Below are positions 37,901-49,950 of a stretch of 64,000 nt of DNA, one piece after another. The stretch is from Glandiceps talaboti (lineage: Eukaryota > Hemichordata > Enteropneusta > Spengelidae). Numbering within the stretch: position 1 is the first letter of the stretch; each line of letters starts with the position of its first letter. Below the pieces are notes generated by a model, which made no database searches, had not been told where the DNA came from, and worked only from the letters and a program-made list of their open reading frames with translations. The translations under genes were made by a program, and so were the position numbers. The stretch spans positions 22,319,564 through 22,383,563 of the forward strand of contig NC_135558.1 of assembly GCF_964340395.1 (NCBI RefSeq), read 5' to 3'.

Positions 37901-39692
37901 TTATATGAAATCCATTGTTTTGATAATAATTATATGAAATCCATTGTGTTTTCATAATAATAAAATGAAATCCATTGTGTTTTGATAATAATTATATGAA
38001 ATCCATTGTGTTTTGATAATAATAAAATGAAATCCATTGTGTTTTGATAATAATAAAATGAAATCCATTGTGTTTTGATAATAATTATATGAAATCCATT
38101 GTGTTTTGATAATAATTATATGAAATCCATTGTGTTTTGATAATAATTATATGAAATCCATTGTGTTTTGATAATAATAAAATGAAATCCATTGTGTTTT
38201 GATAATAATAAAATGAAATCCATTGTGTTTTGATAATAATTATATGAAATCCATTGTGTTTTGATAATAATAAAATGAAATCCATTGTGTTTTGATAATA
38301 ATAAAATGAAATCCATTGTGTTTTGATAATAATTATATGAAATCCATTGTGTTTTGATAATAATTATATGAAATCCATTGTGTTTTGATAATAATAAAAT
38401 GAAATCCATTGTGTTTTGATAATAATAAAATGAAATCCATTGTTTTGATAATAATAAAATGAAATCCATTGTGTTTTGATAATAATTATATGAAATCCAT
38501 TGTGTTTTGATAATAATTATATGAAATCCATTGTGTTTTGATAATAATAAAATGAAATCCATTGTGTTTTGATAATAATAAAATGAAATCCATTGTTTTG
38601 ATAATAATAAAATGACTTGTTATTGTTTAAACTATACGGCTTGTGATTGTCTTCATCATGTGACCTGGAATAGTGCAATAGAAAGGAAAACATCGCCAGT
38701 AATCGAATTAACTCTTTGTATACATGCTGACGCATGACTAAAAACAAAAGAACCAATGTAATGTAATGGAAGTGTGATTGCTGGTAGCGGATGTTAAAAC
38801 AGAATCAATGAGACACTTCTCTTAAGATAAATCATTATCAGTAAGTTCCACGTCAAAGATATATACAAATAGATAAAATAGATGTGAGATTTAATCCTAT
38901 CAGAAATCTACATATTCATAAACCTAACTACGCTAAATAAGGGATACTTTTACCCAGTTCAAAGTATTAATCAACACAATACTAGATTAGATTAGTAAGT
39001 ATGTATCAAATGAATATAGTGTCTAAAGTTGGCCATGTCATTTTTATGACATACAAAAAGAGGGTTAGGAATTTACATAATTATGGTTATATGTATACAA
39101 GATGCCCTTTCAAATAATTGTTTAAAAGGCACACCAAGATAAAGCAAACCAACCCTCATACACAGTAAACATTGGATGTATTTATATACATTGATATATT
39201 AACCCATAATTCCTATGTTCTTTATCTGGCAGACATGATTATGACGGAGACATCGGTATCCTCTACGAAACCGACGGTGCGTACTCTGATAAGATATTCC
39301 AAATCGCAATGGAGAAGAAAGGAATACAAGTAACTGGGTGTTATAATCTTCAAAATGAATTCGTAGGTGTTGGTAATCTGCAATATAACAATCTTTTCGT
39401 GGATATCATACGCTATGAAGTCTTTAAGGAGAGATACGGTGGTAAAGTACGAATGAAACTCAGAAGATTACCAACGTTCTTCGACGGCACTACTATGACG
39501 ATTCTCCAACGCGTGGATTATAAACTTCAAGTGTATCCGTTATCCTGGATCCTACCTCTACAATCAAGACATTTTCTTGGGATGCAAACCAAGGTTCCTC
39601 ACCAAATGGAAAAATATTTGAAATATCGTTATCCAACTTACAAATATAATATTCCATACAAATGGAAATGTTGGTTATCGCAACGGTTTTAA
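34637..39692 (+). CDS. LicD/fukutin-family transferase, two exons
   Basis: Exons 34637-34923 and 39233-39692 join in phase 2 (ATGAG|GTAAGC to CTGGCAG|A) to give 248 residues. Residues 21-36 (WMFVGISCILCMLFVG) form a single signal anchor, implying a type II Golgi/ER protein with a luminal C-terminus. Residues 78-104 carry the family signature: YWLDHGTLLGYWRVGDIM followed across the splice by RHDYDGDIG, with acidic residues D98, D100 and D102 in the metal/nucleotide site position. Possible N-glycosylation sites are N47 and N75. Known relatives are bacterial LicD (phosphocholine transfer) and animal FKTN/FKRP (ribitol-phosphate transfer to dystroglycan). This protein is about half the length of FKTN/FKRP and resembles the short invertebrate members, so its substrate is unknown. 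The 4.3-kb intron carries a 31-bp minisatellite. Exon 2 has a second identical-looking copy downstream. Confidence 0.8.
36941..38616. repeat. 31/28-bp minisatellite in LicD intron, unit 1
   Basis: Unit TGAAATCCATTGTGTTTTGA plus TAATAATAAAA (31 bp), with a 28-bp variant lacking GTG and a TAATTATA variant. The minus strand has no stop codon in the main variant in any frame, which produces long spurious ORFs of DFILLLSKHNGFHFIIIKTQ type. Confidence 0.95.
39233..39692 (+). CDS. LicD-family gene, exon 2, proximal copy
   Basis: Acceptor TATCTGGCAG ends at 39232. The exon encodes residues 96-248 (RHDYDGDIG onward) to a TAA at 39690-39692. The C-terminal end reads YRYPTYKYNIPYKWKCWLSQ. Confidence 0.8.
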
Positions 39693-39822
39693 TATCACTT
39701 CCTTCCTAGGGTAAATGGGTTGGTTATTGAAATTATATTTGCCTTTACTCCTAATTGATATATTGTTTAAATACAAACACATTAAGCACACCAGCATCCA
39801 CCGTACAAAAACACAAACAATA

Positions 39823-39824
<2 letters not shown>

Positions 39825-39856
<32 letters not shown>
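39825..39856. repeat. (GT)n microsatellite, unit 1
   Basis: About 16 GT units just downstream of exon 2. Confidence 0.95.
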
Positions 39857-39860
<4 letters not shown>

Positions 39861-40107
39861 CAAAAGTCACAACCATAACATACTGGTGACACGATGAACA
39901 ATACCAACGTTTCTATGCACCGAATATAACAAAGATTTTTAACCATGTATATGATTTAAGTTTATATGTATACATGATACGCCTACACCTCGTCGCAAAC
40001 CACAGCCACTTTTATGGCACTCTGGTTTGCTATTGTTTGTGAGTGTTTTCGAATCAAGATATACGATGAACTTTTATTTATATCCCTTTGAAAGAATATA
40101 TACATCA

Positions 40108-40389
40108 TGTAGCTCACAAAGCATTAGAAAACTCTTTCAACATTTTGTTCTTCTTATTATAATTGATATAAAATATTTCTTCTCTTATTATTTGTTCAAT
40201 ATCTCTTCTTTCCAAAATTCTCGCTTTATACACGGCAAACGTCGCAACCATCAAGATTAAATTAAATACATCAAAAGTCTTACAATATATTCTGTATCCA
40301 TACACAATGTGCTTCCACAGCAGCCGTACGTTCATTCTATATAATTGATTGATTATATTTATACATTTTCTCCAGAACTGCTTTACAAC
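40108..40389 (-). pseudogene. Orphan LINE 3' tail in duplication unit 1
   Basis: Minus-strand frame VVKQFWRKCINIINQLYRMN to the LKEFSNAL terminus, identical to the C-terminal end of the LINE at 44.7-46.2 kb. It stops abruptly at the duplication junction, so it was copied by the duplication and not by retrotransposition. Confidence 0.8.
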
Positions 40390-41392
40390 TTTGATAATAC
40401 AAATGAAATACAAGAACTTAATATGGTAGGATGATTAAAAGATAAATTGGAAAGTGAGGAATCGGTCACTGTAAAAGGCAAAGCACTTCATATGCAGGAA
40501 AAGATGAATACAATGGTATAGCAAGCTGTATTGTGACTTGACGTAACTTGATTATTTACTATTCACAATTTATTGTCTGACTTCTGATTGTTCCAATTAG
40601 ATTCGTCCTTGACTACTGAATATTGATGAGTCGGTCATAATGTACATAGGTGTGTACTATCATTGTCTTTTATAGAGTCCAATGACCGTGCATAATTAAC
40701 TCAGGCACTACATGTAAGAACTGACAAGTCGAAACAGATGTCAAACGGTCAACTTGAATATTTACAGTGTCATTATGACACAGACATCAAATATTGAATC
40801 TAAATTGACTAGAATCTCAGACCACTATCAGCTAGAATTGATCAAAAACGACGTTTTATTTCTAACAATTTTAGTTGAAAGTTCTCGATCCATCAATAAT
40901 AGTTTGAATAACCATAATTGGTGGAGGGTCTATGGAATAACTTAAGAAATAGTTTCAATGAATCCCGATTACACGTTCGTATAAATTACTTTATAAAAAT
41001 AAATTATTATCGTTTATTCTGCTAACTGTCGAAAATCTTCGAAGTTTTAATATAGTAATGGGAAAGAGTTGTAAATATTTGGAACTAAAAATCAAATAAT
41101 TCGAATAAATATCACCTATTTGCCAAATTTTGTTCCGTAATGTCAACAGTAAAAGAGGTAGAAGGCACTGACATCTTGGTATCATTAATCAGATCTAAGG
41201 GAGCCGTCATTATTTATAATCTGGGGTCACTCAAAAACTGGGGAGTGAAAGGGGGGCTATTCAAAAGTTTTGCTGACACTGAAGTATAGAACATACCTAT
41301 ATATACATGATTTTGCAAGTTATTTATTAACACTGTTTTTCTGTTAGCATTTTCAGTGTATATTGCATATACACAACCCCTATGAAAATGCA

Positions 41393-43226
41393 TATGAAAT
41401 CCATTGTGTTTTGATAATAATGAAATGAAATCATTGTGTTTTGATAATAATAAAATGAAATCCATTGTTTTGATAATAATAAAATGAAATCCATTGTGTT
41501 TTGATAATAATAAAATGAAATCCATTGTGTTTTGATAATAATAAAATGAAATCCATTGTTTTGATAATAATAAAATGAAATCCATTGTGTTTTGATAATA
41601 ATTATATGAAATCCATTGCTTTGATAATAATTATATGAAATCCATTATGTTTTGATAATAATAAAATGAAATCCATTGTTTTGATAATAATTATATGAAA
41701 TCCATTATGTTTTGATAATAATAAAATGAAATCCATTATGTTTTGATAATAATAAAATGAAATCCATTATGTTTTGATAATAATAAAATGAAATCCATTG
41801 TTTTGATAATAATAAAATGAAATCCATTGTGTTTTGATAATAATAAAATGAAATCCATTGTGTTTTGATAATAATAAAATGAAATCCATTGTGTTTGATA
41901 ATAATTATATGAAATCCATTGTGTTTTGATAATAATTATATGAAATCCATTATGTTTTGATAATAATAAAATGAAATCCATTGTGTTTGATAATAATTAT
42001 ATGAAATCCATTGTTTTGATAATAATTATATGAAATCCATTATGTTTTGATAATAATAAAATGAAATCCATTGTGTTTTGATAATAATAAAATGAAATCC
42101 ATTGTGTTTTGATAATAATAAAATGAAATCCATTGTGTTTTGATAATAATAAAATGAAATCCATTGTTTTGATAATAATAAAATGAAATCCATTGTGTTT
42201 TGATAATAATAAAATGAAATCCATTGTGTTTTGATAATAATAAAATGAAATCCATTGTGTTTTGATAATGATAAAATGAAATCCATTGTTTTGATAATAA
42301 TTATATGAAATCCATTATGTTTTGATAATAATAAAATGAAATCCATTGTTTTGATAATAATTATATGAAATCCATTGTTTTGATAATAATTATATGAAAT
42401 CCATTGTGTTTTCATAATAATAAAATGAAATCCATTGTGTTTTGATAATAATTATATGAAATCCATTGTGTTTTGATAATAATAAAATGAAATCCATTGT
42501 GTTTTGATAATAATAAAATGAAATCCATTGTGTTTTGATAATAATTATATGAAATCCATTGTGTTTTGATAATAATAAAATGAAATCCATTGTGTTTTGA
42601 TAATGATAAAATGAAATCCATTGTTTTGATAATAATTATATGAAATCCATTATGTTTTGATAATAATAAAATGAAATCCATTGTTTTGATAATAATTATA
42701 TGAAATCCATTGTTTTGATAATAATTATATGAAATCCATTGTGTTTTCATAATAATAAAATGAAATCCATTGTGTTTTGATAATGATAAAATGAAATCCA
42801 TTGTGTTTTCATAATAATAAAATGAAATCCATTGTGTTTTGATAATAATAAAATGAAATCCATTGTGTTTTGATAATAATAAAATGAAATCCATTGTGTT
42901 TTGATAATAATAAAATGAAATCCATTGTGTTTTGATAATAATTATATGAAATCCATTGTGTTTTGATAATAATTATATGAAATCCATTGTGTTTTGATAA
43001 TAATAAAATGAAATCCATTGTGTTTTGATAATAATAAAATGAAATCCATTGTTTTGATAATAATAAAATGAAATCCATTGTTTTGATAATGATAAAATGA
43101 AATCCATTGTGTTTTGATAATAATAAAATGAAATCCATTGTTTTGATAATGATAAAATGAAATCCATTGTGTTTTGATAATAATAATATGAAATTCATTG
43201 TGTTTTGATAATAATAAAATGACTTG
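41393..43226. repeat. 31/28-bp minisatellite in LicD intron, unit 2
   Basis: Same unit as the proximal array, but with a different internal order. The block 41997-42415 matches 37537-37955 almost exactly, whereas other blocks are missing or extra. The net gain is 144 bp. Confidence 0.95.
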
Positions 43227-43839
43227 TTATTGTTTAAACTATACGGCTTGTGATTGTCTTCATCATGTGACCTGGAATAGTGCAATAGAAAGGAAAACAT
43301 CGCCAGTAATCGAATTAACTCTTTGTATACATGCTGACGCATGACTAAAAACAAAAGAACCAATGTAATGTAATGGAAGTGTGATTGCTGGTAGCGGATG
43401 TTAAAACAGAATCAATGAGACACTTCTCTTAAGATAAATCATTATCAGTAAGTTCCACGTCAAAGATATATACAAATAGATAAAATAGATGTGAGATTTA
43501 ATCCTATCAGAAATCTACATATTCATAAACCTAACTACGCTAAATAAGGGATACTTTTACCCAGTTCAAAGTATTAATCAACACAATACTAGATTAGATT
43601 AGTAAGTATGTATCAAATGAATATAGTGTCTAAAGTTGGCCATGTCATTTTTATGACATACAAAAAGAGGGTTAGGAATTTACATAATTATGGTTATATG
43701 TATACAAGATGCCCTTTCAAATAATTGTTTAAAAGGCACACCAAGATAAAGCAAACCAACCCTCATACACAGTAAACATTGGATGTATTTATATACATTG
43801 ATATATTAACCCATAATTCCTATGTTCTTTATCTGGCAG

Positions 43840-44299
43840 ACATGATTATGACGGAGACATCGGTATCCTCTACGAAACCGACGGTGCGTACTCTGATAAG
43901 ATATTCCAAATCGCAATGGAGAAGAAAGGAATACAAGTAACTGGGTGTTATAATCTTCAAAATGAATTCGTAGGTGTTGGTAATCTGCAATATAACAATC
44001 TTTTCGTGGATATCATACGCTATGAAGTCTTTAAGGAGAGATACGGTGGTAAAGTACGAATGAAACTCAGAAGATTACCAACGTTCTTCGACGGCACTAC
44101 TATGACGATTCTCCAACGCGTGGATTATAAACTTCAAGTGTATCCGTTATCCTGGATCCTACCTCTACAATCAAGACATTTTCTTGGGATGCAAACCAAG
44201 GTTCCTCACCAAATGGAAAAATATTTGAAATATCGTTATCCAACTTACAAATATAATATTCCATACAAATGGAAATGTTGGTTATCGCAACGGTTTTAA
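43840..44299 (+). CDS. LicD-family gene, exon 2, duplicated distal copy
   Basis: Lies 4607 bases beyond the proximal copy, with the same acceptor (TATCTGGCAG), the same encoded 153 residues as far as read, and the same TAA. It can splice in phase only to the single exon 1 at 34637-34923, because no second exon 1 exists in the duplicated block. The outcome would be a skipped-exon isoform with a different 3'UTR, not a different protein. Alternatively it is an unexpressed duplicate or an assembly artefact. Confidence 0.7.
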
Positions 44300-44429
44300 T
44301 ATCACTTCCTTCCTAGGGTAAATGGGTTGGTTATTGAAATTATATTTGCCTTTACTCCTAATTGATATATTGTTTAAATACAAACACATTAAGCACACCA
44401 GCATCCACCGTACAAAAACACAAACAATA

Positions 44430-44431
<2 letters not shown>

Positions 44432-44495
<64 letters not shown>
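44432..44495. repeat. (GT)n microsatellite, unit 2
   Basis: Same position relative to exon 2 as the first run, but 32 bases longer (about 32 units). Confidence 0.95.
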
Positions 44496-44499
<4 letters not shown>

Positions 44500-44746
44500 C
44501 AAAAGTCACAACCATAACATACTGGTGACACGATGAACAATACCAACGTTTCTATGCACCGAATATAACAAAGATTTTTAACCATGTATATGATTTAAGT
44601 TTATATGTATACATGATACGCCTACACCTCGTCGCAAACCACAGCCACTTTTATGGCACTCTGGTTTGCTATTGTTTGTGAGTGTTTTCGAATCAAGATA
44701 TACGATGAACTTTTATTTATATCCCTTTGAAAGAATATATACATCA

Positions 44747-46220
44747 TGTAGCTCACAAAGCATTAGAAAACTCTTTCAACATTTTGTTCTTCTTATTATA
44801 ATTGATATAAAATATTTCTTCTCTTATTATTTGTTCAATATCTCTTCTTTCCAAAATTCTCGCTTTATACACGGCAAACGTCGCAACCATCAAGATTAAA
44901 TTAAATACATCAAAAGTCTTACAATATATTCTGTATCCATACACAATGTGCTTCCACAGCAGCCGTACGTTCATTCTATATAATTGATTGATTATATTTA
45001 TACATTTTCTCCAGAACTGCTTTACAACTTTACATTCATAAAGAAAATGTTTACTGTCTTCAATATTTTTACAAATCTCACAGAATGGATTATTAATAAT
45101 TCGTTATTTTCCATTTAAACAAATTTTGTTTGCGTGGGATTTGTTGTATAATAATAAATAATAATTAATTTGTTTTTAACTGGCATGCATTTAATTTTTT
45201 CTACCCATATTTCCTTCCAGTTACAATCTTTTCCATAATCCTTTTCCAAAATTTTAGGAGTATACGTTTTAACACCGCTATTGCTCACTATGTTCCAGTA
45301 AAAATCTTTACATGCAAAATCAAACATGTTTTTATATTCTCCGTTGAAAGCTCTTTTTCTTAGCTGTATCCTACCAAATCTTATATAAATCTTATTGCTA
45401 ACTTCACACATAATCCTGTACCAAGTTTTGGGGATTGCTTTTTTTTTACTTCTATATATTGTACAATCCAGTTTCTCTTACATTTCAATTTCTCCAGTAG
45501 AGTACTACCGTTATTAAATAGGTCTGCTATGTGAATAATTCCTGACTCAATCCATTCTTTGAAAAACAGCACAGACTTGTAACCAACATTTAAATTTCGG
45601 TTTCCCCAGATAATTTGTTCTCCAATTGAACTAGGTGTTAAATAAAGATTGTCATTATTCCTAACAACCTTATACCAGTCCATAATGACATCCCTATAAA
45701 AACATGACATATTCCTCGTAATGTAATTGAGACCCTTTTTGTCAAGATTGTAATTAAAAATAAGTTTGCAACCTCCAAATTCCCGATAATGGTGTTCTAT
45801 TATTGCTTTCCAGGTTTCATCCCCTGCATTAACTAGTCGGTTTACCCATCTACATTTTAATGATTTTATGAAGGCATCAATATTGATCATTTGCAAACCC
45901 CCCTTTTCAAATTTCTGTACAATAATTTCCTTTCTTATTTTGCTTCTTTTGCCACCCCACAAGAAATTAATAAATACATTGTTCAACCTTTGAACCACTA
46001 GGTTTGGTGTTTCAATCACAGAAGCTACATATGCAATTTTTGACATGCCAAGACTCTTTATAATAGTTATTTTGCCAAAGACACTCAAGTATCTTTTCTT
46101 AAGTCGGGCGTTTTATTGTTTTTCATATTTCTGATAGCTTTCGTACACTCCCCTATTGTAATAAGACCATCACATATATTAGCTTCACTACGCTTTAGCC
46201 AACACTCTAAATTAACGCCT
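44747..46220 (-). pseudogene. L1/Tx1-like LINE ORF2 remnant lacking the RT core
   Basis: Read on the minus strand. About 46215-46085 encodes a pre-RT segment (ECTKAIRNMKNNKTP, the conserved start of the L1 RT domain). It is joined directly, near 46100-46085, to the post-RT block LSVFGKITIIKSLGMSKIAY, then FINFLWGGKRSKI and FEKGGLQMINIDAFIKSLKC. A frameshift near 45400 leads to GRIQLRKRAFNGEY onward. The C-terminus carries a Cys/His cluster (CEICKNIEDSKHFLYEC) followed by VVKQFW, as in L1/Tx1 elements. The palm domain with the catalytic aspartates is absent. The 5' side is cut by a TA repeat at 46231. Confidence 0.75.
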
Positions 46221-46229
46221 TCTATAAAC

Positions 46230-46230
<1 letters not shown>

Positions 46231-46323
<93 letters not shown>

Positions 46324-46341
46324 TTATTTATTTATTTATTT
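46231..46341. repeat. (TA)n then (TTTA)n microsatellite
   Basis: About 88 bases of TA followed by five TTTA units, lying between the two LINE remnants. Confidence 0.95.
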
Positions 46342-46639
46342 GCAAATGCTCAGCAAACAAGTCTTGGTAGAAGATACATCTCTCGTTGAAATACTTGACT
46401 TCTATGTGACTGAATAGAGACGTGATTTAAAAGAAATTGGTGGCAAATTATCAATACAAGGACACTGTCCCATAACCAGACGTGTGTGATTTTTAAATTT
46501 TGATCGAGTATGGTTTCTCTTGGAAAATGACGCACAATACCAAGTACAGTACCCAAGTAAGGAAAAATGTACGAATAAACCACAATCGTCAGATTCAAAT
46601 GTCCATTCATCCGCTGAGGAAGACACTAAACTTGCCGGT

Positions 46640-48345
46640 TATATATAATGATCTATTTTAGTATTTATTCCGTATTCGGAGGCCATCGGCCCAAAGATAC
46701 AATATATCAATATTACAGTAAAGCAGTATTGAAAAGGCAATAAAACTGTTACATAACACTGTTAACTTCTTTACGTAGTTTCATGGCATGAAATAAGAAT
46801 ACTGGGTAAAATCTAGAGATATATTTTGCCCTATGGTTATTGAAAAATGAACATACTAATAAAAAAATGATATTCCTCTTCGACTTCATTTGAATCGCAC
46901 AATAAACATATTCTCTGGTTTCTTTCAATGCCGTGTTTTCTGTCTGTCTCTATGGGCAGGAAATGTGACGAACAGCGAAACCTAGCAAGCATTTGTATAT
47001 GACTAGAAATGTTGATTGACCGTAAGTATCTTTCCGGCTCCAAAGAAAATTCGTACTCGCGGTACAAAGACAAATTATCAAAGGAACACACTTCACTAAA
47101 CCATTGGGAAAACAAAACTTTTCTGAATTTCTCAACAAACATAGACAAAAAACTTGTCAACATTTCTCACCGTTTGGGTTTCCCAAACTCCTGTAAATGA
47201 CAAATAAATAAAAGGTTCTTAATGTCATTTACCCAAGTTTTCCTGGCTATTACCCCAGATATATTCTTCAATAATGTATAACACATTGTAACATTTCTTA
47301 GGATATCTATATAATAATGATGACATGTTCAACATTTTAGCTCAATACAACGTTTGCTACTATACAAGAAAACTGGGTAACGACCGCATTCGCCTAATAC
47401 TGTTACATTTGGGGCATTAGTGGAAACTCCTGGAAATGTACGACAAGCTAGATATTGAATTCTCTCAATGCATTCATGCCTCTGAAATCCCCATACCTAT
47501 GACCCATATGTCAGTATAGGTCAAATCTTAGTATAAAAGATTTTGAAAAAAAAATGCAAAAGGTAACATTCATGTCTTTCTTGTAGCCCTTGCTACAGGA
47601 AGAAAGATTTCCTTGCTTCTTGGGCCAAAGTTTTTGTTGCAGTTGACCAACATAAACGACATGAAAAAACAATCCCCAAGTACTTGTAATATGAAACTAC
47701 TTCAACATGTTTTACTTCGAAAAACAATTTCTCTGCTTTTGATAGTCTACCACCCGCTTTGAATACAACCACTTTCGTTTTTGTTAAGTTTACAGAAAGT
47801 TTCCACAACTTACAATGTGAACTCAAGTTATCAAACAAACATTAGAAACCAATAATTGAGTCGGAAATAAGTGCAATATCATCTGCAAATAATAAACAGA
47901 AAATTTCCACCAAATCCGGGAAGAGTTGTATATCACGTCTACCACAAGTATGAAGTTTGGTCGATAGTTCATTAATGAAAAAAGAAAACAGAAACGGACT
48001 TAGCATGCATCCTTGTCGAACCCCTATTGGGCAATCAAAGTAATCAGTTAGTTTGTCCTTAGTACGCACACATGATTTGACATCCCTGTAAATACCATGG
48101 AGTATATTAAACATTTTACCAGTACACCACCCTTTGAAATGACATACCACAATCGTTTACGTTCAACAGTGTCGAAAGCCTTGGAAAAGTCGACGAAAGT
48201 ACAGTAGAACTTGCCTCGCTTTCTGGAGAGGTATTTCTGTATGACTGATTGTAAAATGAATATGTTATCAACTGTTGAATATCCTCGTCTAAAACCTGCT
48301 TGTCCCCCGTCTTTCTTTCCAAGAGCTTCCAATCAGAAAACTTGC
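46640..48345 (-). pseudogene. 5'-truncated LINE with RT core motifs, frameshifted
   Basis: Read on the minus strand. 48332-48048 gives GQAGFRRGYSTVDNIF and FYCTFVDFSKAFDTV (RT motif A with its aspartate). A frame change follows near 48130. Then come GVRQGCMLSPFLFSFFINEL (motif B) and LLFADDIALISDS (motif C, catalytic DD). After a stop near 47842, another frame gives NLTKTKVVVFKAGGRLSKAE and VVSYYKYLGIVF (thumb region). The C-terminal part at 47163-46837 has FRCSSHFLPIE, GIERNQRICLLC and EEEYHF. A 3'-UTR-like GGGCCGATGGCC lies near 46683. It is a non-LTR element of the jockey/I-like assemblage, clade not resolved, and clearly inactive. Confidence 0.8.
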
Positions 48346-48612
48346 CGGTTGATCTTCTACATGTACAGTCCGGGATGTCAACATGTACCCACGTACACAG
48401 TCAGATGAGGAAACACAGTATCAACTTGCTATGCAACAGAGCTTGTTGTCAATAATTGGAGACAGTACATCTAGTACCGTTCCAAATTATTACGCGTATT
48501 ATCCAGGATATTATCAATACCACAACATGTATCCCCCAAATCTAAACATAAATGCATTTCTGGAACAGGTAACCTGATGTCGCCCGTTACCAACACGTTC
48601 ACCATTATCCTC

Positions 48613-48672
48613 CTCCTCCTCCTCATCATCATCATCATCATCATCATCATCACCATCATCATCACCATCATT

Positions 48673-48724
<52 letters not shown>

Positions 48725-48770
48725 CCACCACCACCACCACCACCACCACCACCACCACCACCACCATCAC

Positions 48771-48834
<64 letters not shown>

Positions 48835-48836
48835 GA
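48613..48836. repeat. (ATC)n/(ACC)n trinucleotide microsatellite
   Basis: About 220 bases of ATC units with a central ACC block and interspersed ATT. The poly-I, poly-T and poly-M frames are artefacts. Confidence 0.95.
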
Positions 48837-48894
48837 CACAGGTGCCGCCACCGTCTTATGACTCATCAATGCCAACTCCCTCCCACACACCGTG

Positions 48895-49950
48895 ATTACA
48901 TATTGGGTTAGTATTACATATTGGGTTAGTATTACATATTGGGTTAAGGTGTTAGTACATATTGGGTTAGTATTACATATTGGGTTAGTGAAACATATTG
49001 GGTTAAGGTGTTATTACATATTGGGTTAGTATTACATATTGGGGTAAGGTGTTATTACATATTGGGTTAGTATTACATATTGGGTTAAGGTGTTATTACA
49101 TATTGGGTTAGTATTACATATTGGGTTAAGGTGTTAGTACATATTGGGTTAGTATTACATATTGGGTTAGTGAAACATATTGGGTTAAGGTGTTATTACA
49201 TATTGGGTTAGTATTACATATTGGGTTAAGATGTTATTACATATTGGGTTAGTATTACATATTGGGTTAAGGTGTTAGTACATATTGGGTTAGTATTACA
49301 TATTGGGTTAGTGAAACATATTGGGTTAAGGTGTTATTACATATTGGGTTAGTATTACATATTGGGGTAAGGTGTTATTACATATTGGGTAAGTATTACA
49401 TATTGGGTTAAGGTGTTATTACATATTGGATTAGTATTACATATTGGGTTAAGGTGTTATTACATATTGGGTTAGTATTACATATTGGGTTAAGATGTTA
49501 TTACATATTGGGTTAGTATTACATATTGGGTTAAGGTGTTATTACATATTGGGTTAGTATTACATATTGGGTTAGTATTACATATTGGGTTAAGATGTTA
49601 TTACATATTGGGTTAGTATTACATATTGGGTTAAGGCGTTACATATTGGGTTAGTATTACATATTGGGTTAGTATTACATATTGGGTTAAGATGTTATTA
49701 CATATTGGGTTAGTATTACATATTGGGTTAAGGTGTTATTACATATTGGGTTAGTATTACATATTGGGTTAAGGTGTTATTACATATTGGGTTAAGGCGT
49801 TATTACATATTGGGTTAGTATTACATACTGGGTTAAGATGTTATTACATATTGGGTAAGTATTACATATTGGGTTAAGGTGTTATTACATATTGGATTAG
49901 TATTACATACTGGGTTAGTATTACATATTGGGTTGATTATTACACATTGG
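48895..49950. repeat. 18/23-bp minisatellite with higher-order pattern
   Basis: Core unit ATTACATATTGGGTTAGT (18 bp) alternates with a 23-bp version ending GGGTTAAGGTGTT, giving a 41-bp higher-order unit over most of the array. Variants such as GTGAAACATATTGGG recur in register. Each unit contains GGGTTA once. Confidence 0.95.

Larger units (their letters stand above)
35927..40389. repeat. Tandem segmental duplication, unit 1 (4463 bp)
   Basis: Begins at TTTGATAATACAAATG and ends in GCTTTACAAC. Contains the distal intron, the 31-bp array, exon 2, a GT microsatellite and about 280 bases of LINE 3' tail. Outside the repeat arrays it is nearly identical to unit 2; the only substitution I noticed is A at 36182 versus C at 40645. 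Confidence 0.95.
40390..45028. repeat. Tandem segmental duplication, unit 2 (4639 bp)
   Basis: Starts at the shared TTT (40390-40392) and ends before the TTT at 45029-45031, where the LINE continues uninterrupted. It is 176 bases longer than unit 1: 144 from the minisatellite and 32 from the GT run. Continuity with the complete LINE tail marks this right edge as the ancestral arrangement. Confidence 0.95.

Noticed and set aside
36751-38756. Long minus-strand ORFs of repeated DFILLLSKHNGFHFIIIKTQ type (also 41214-43363)
   Set aside because: They arise because the 31-bp unit has no minus-strand stop in the main variant in any frame. The three frames read as one cyclic peptide, and a non-multiple-of-three unit shows no selection for coding.
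48471-48890. Poly-Met/Val and poly-Ile/Thr ORFs
   Set aside because: Trinucleotide ATC/ACC microsatellite read in frame.
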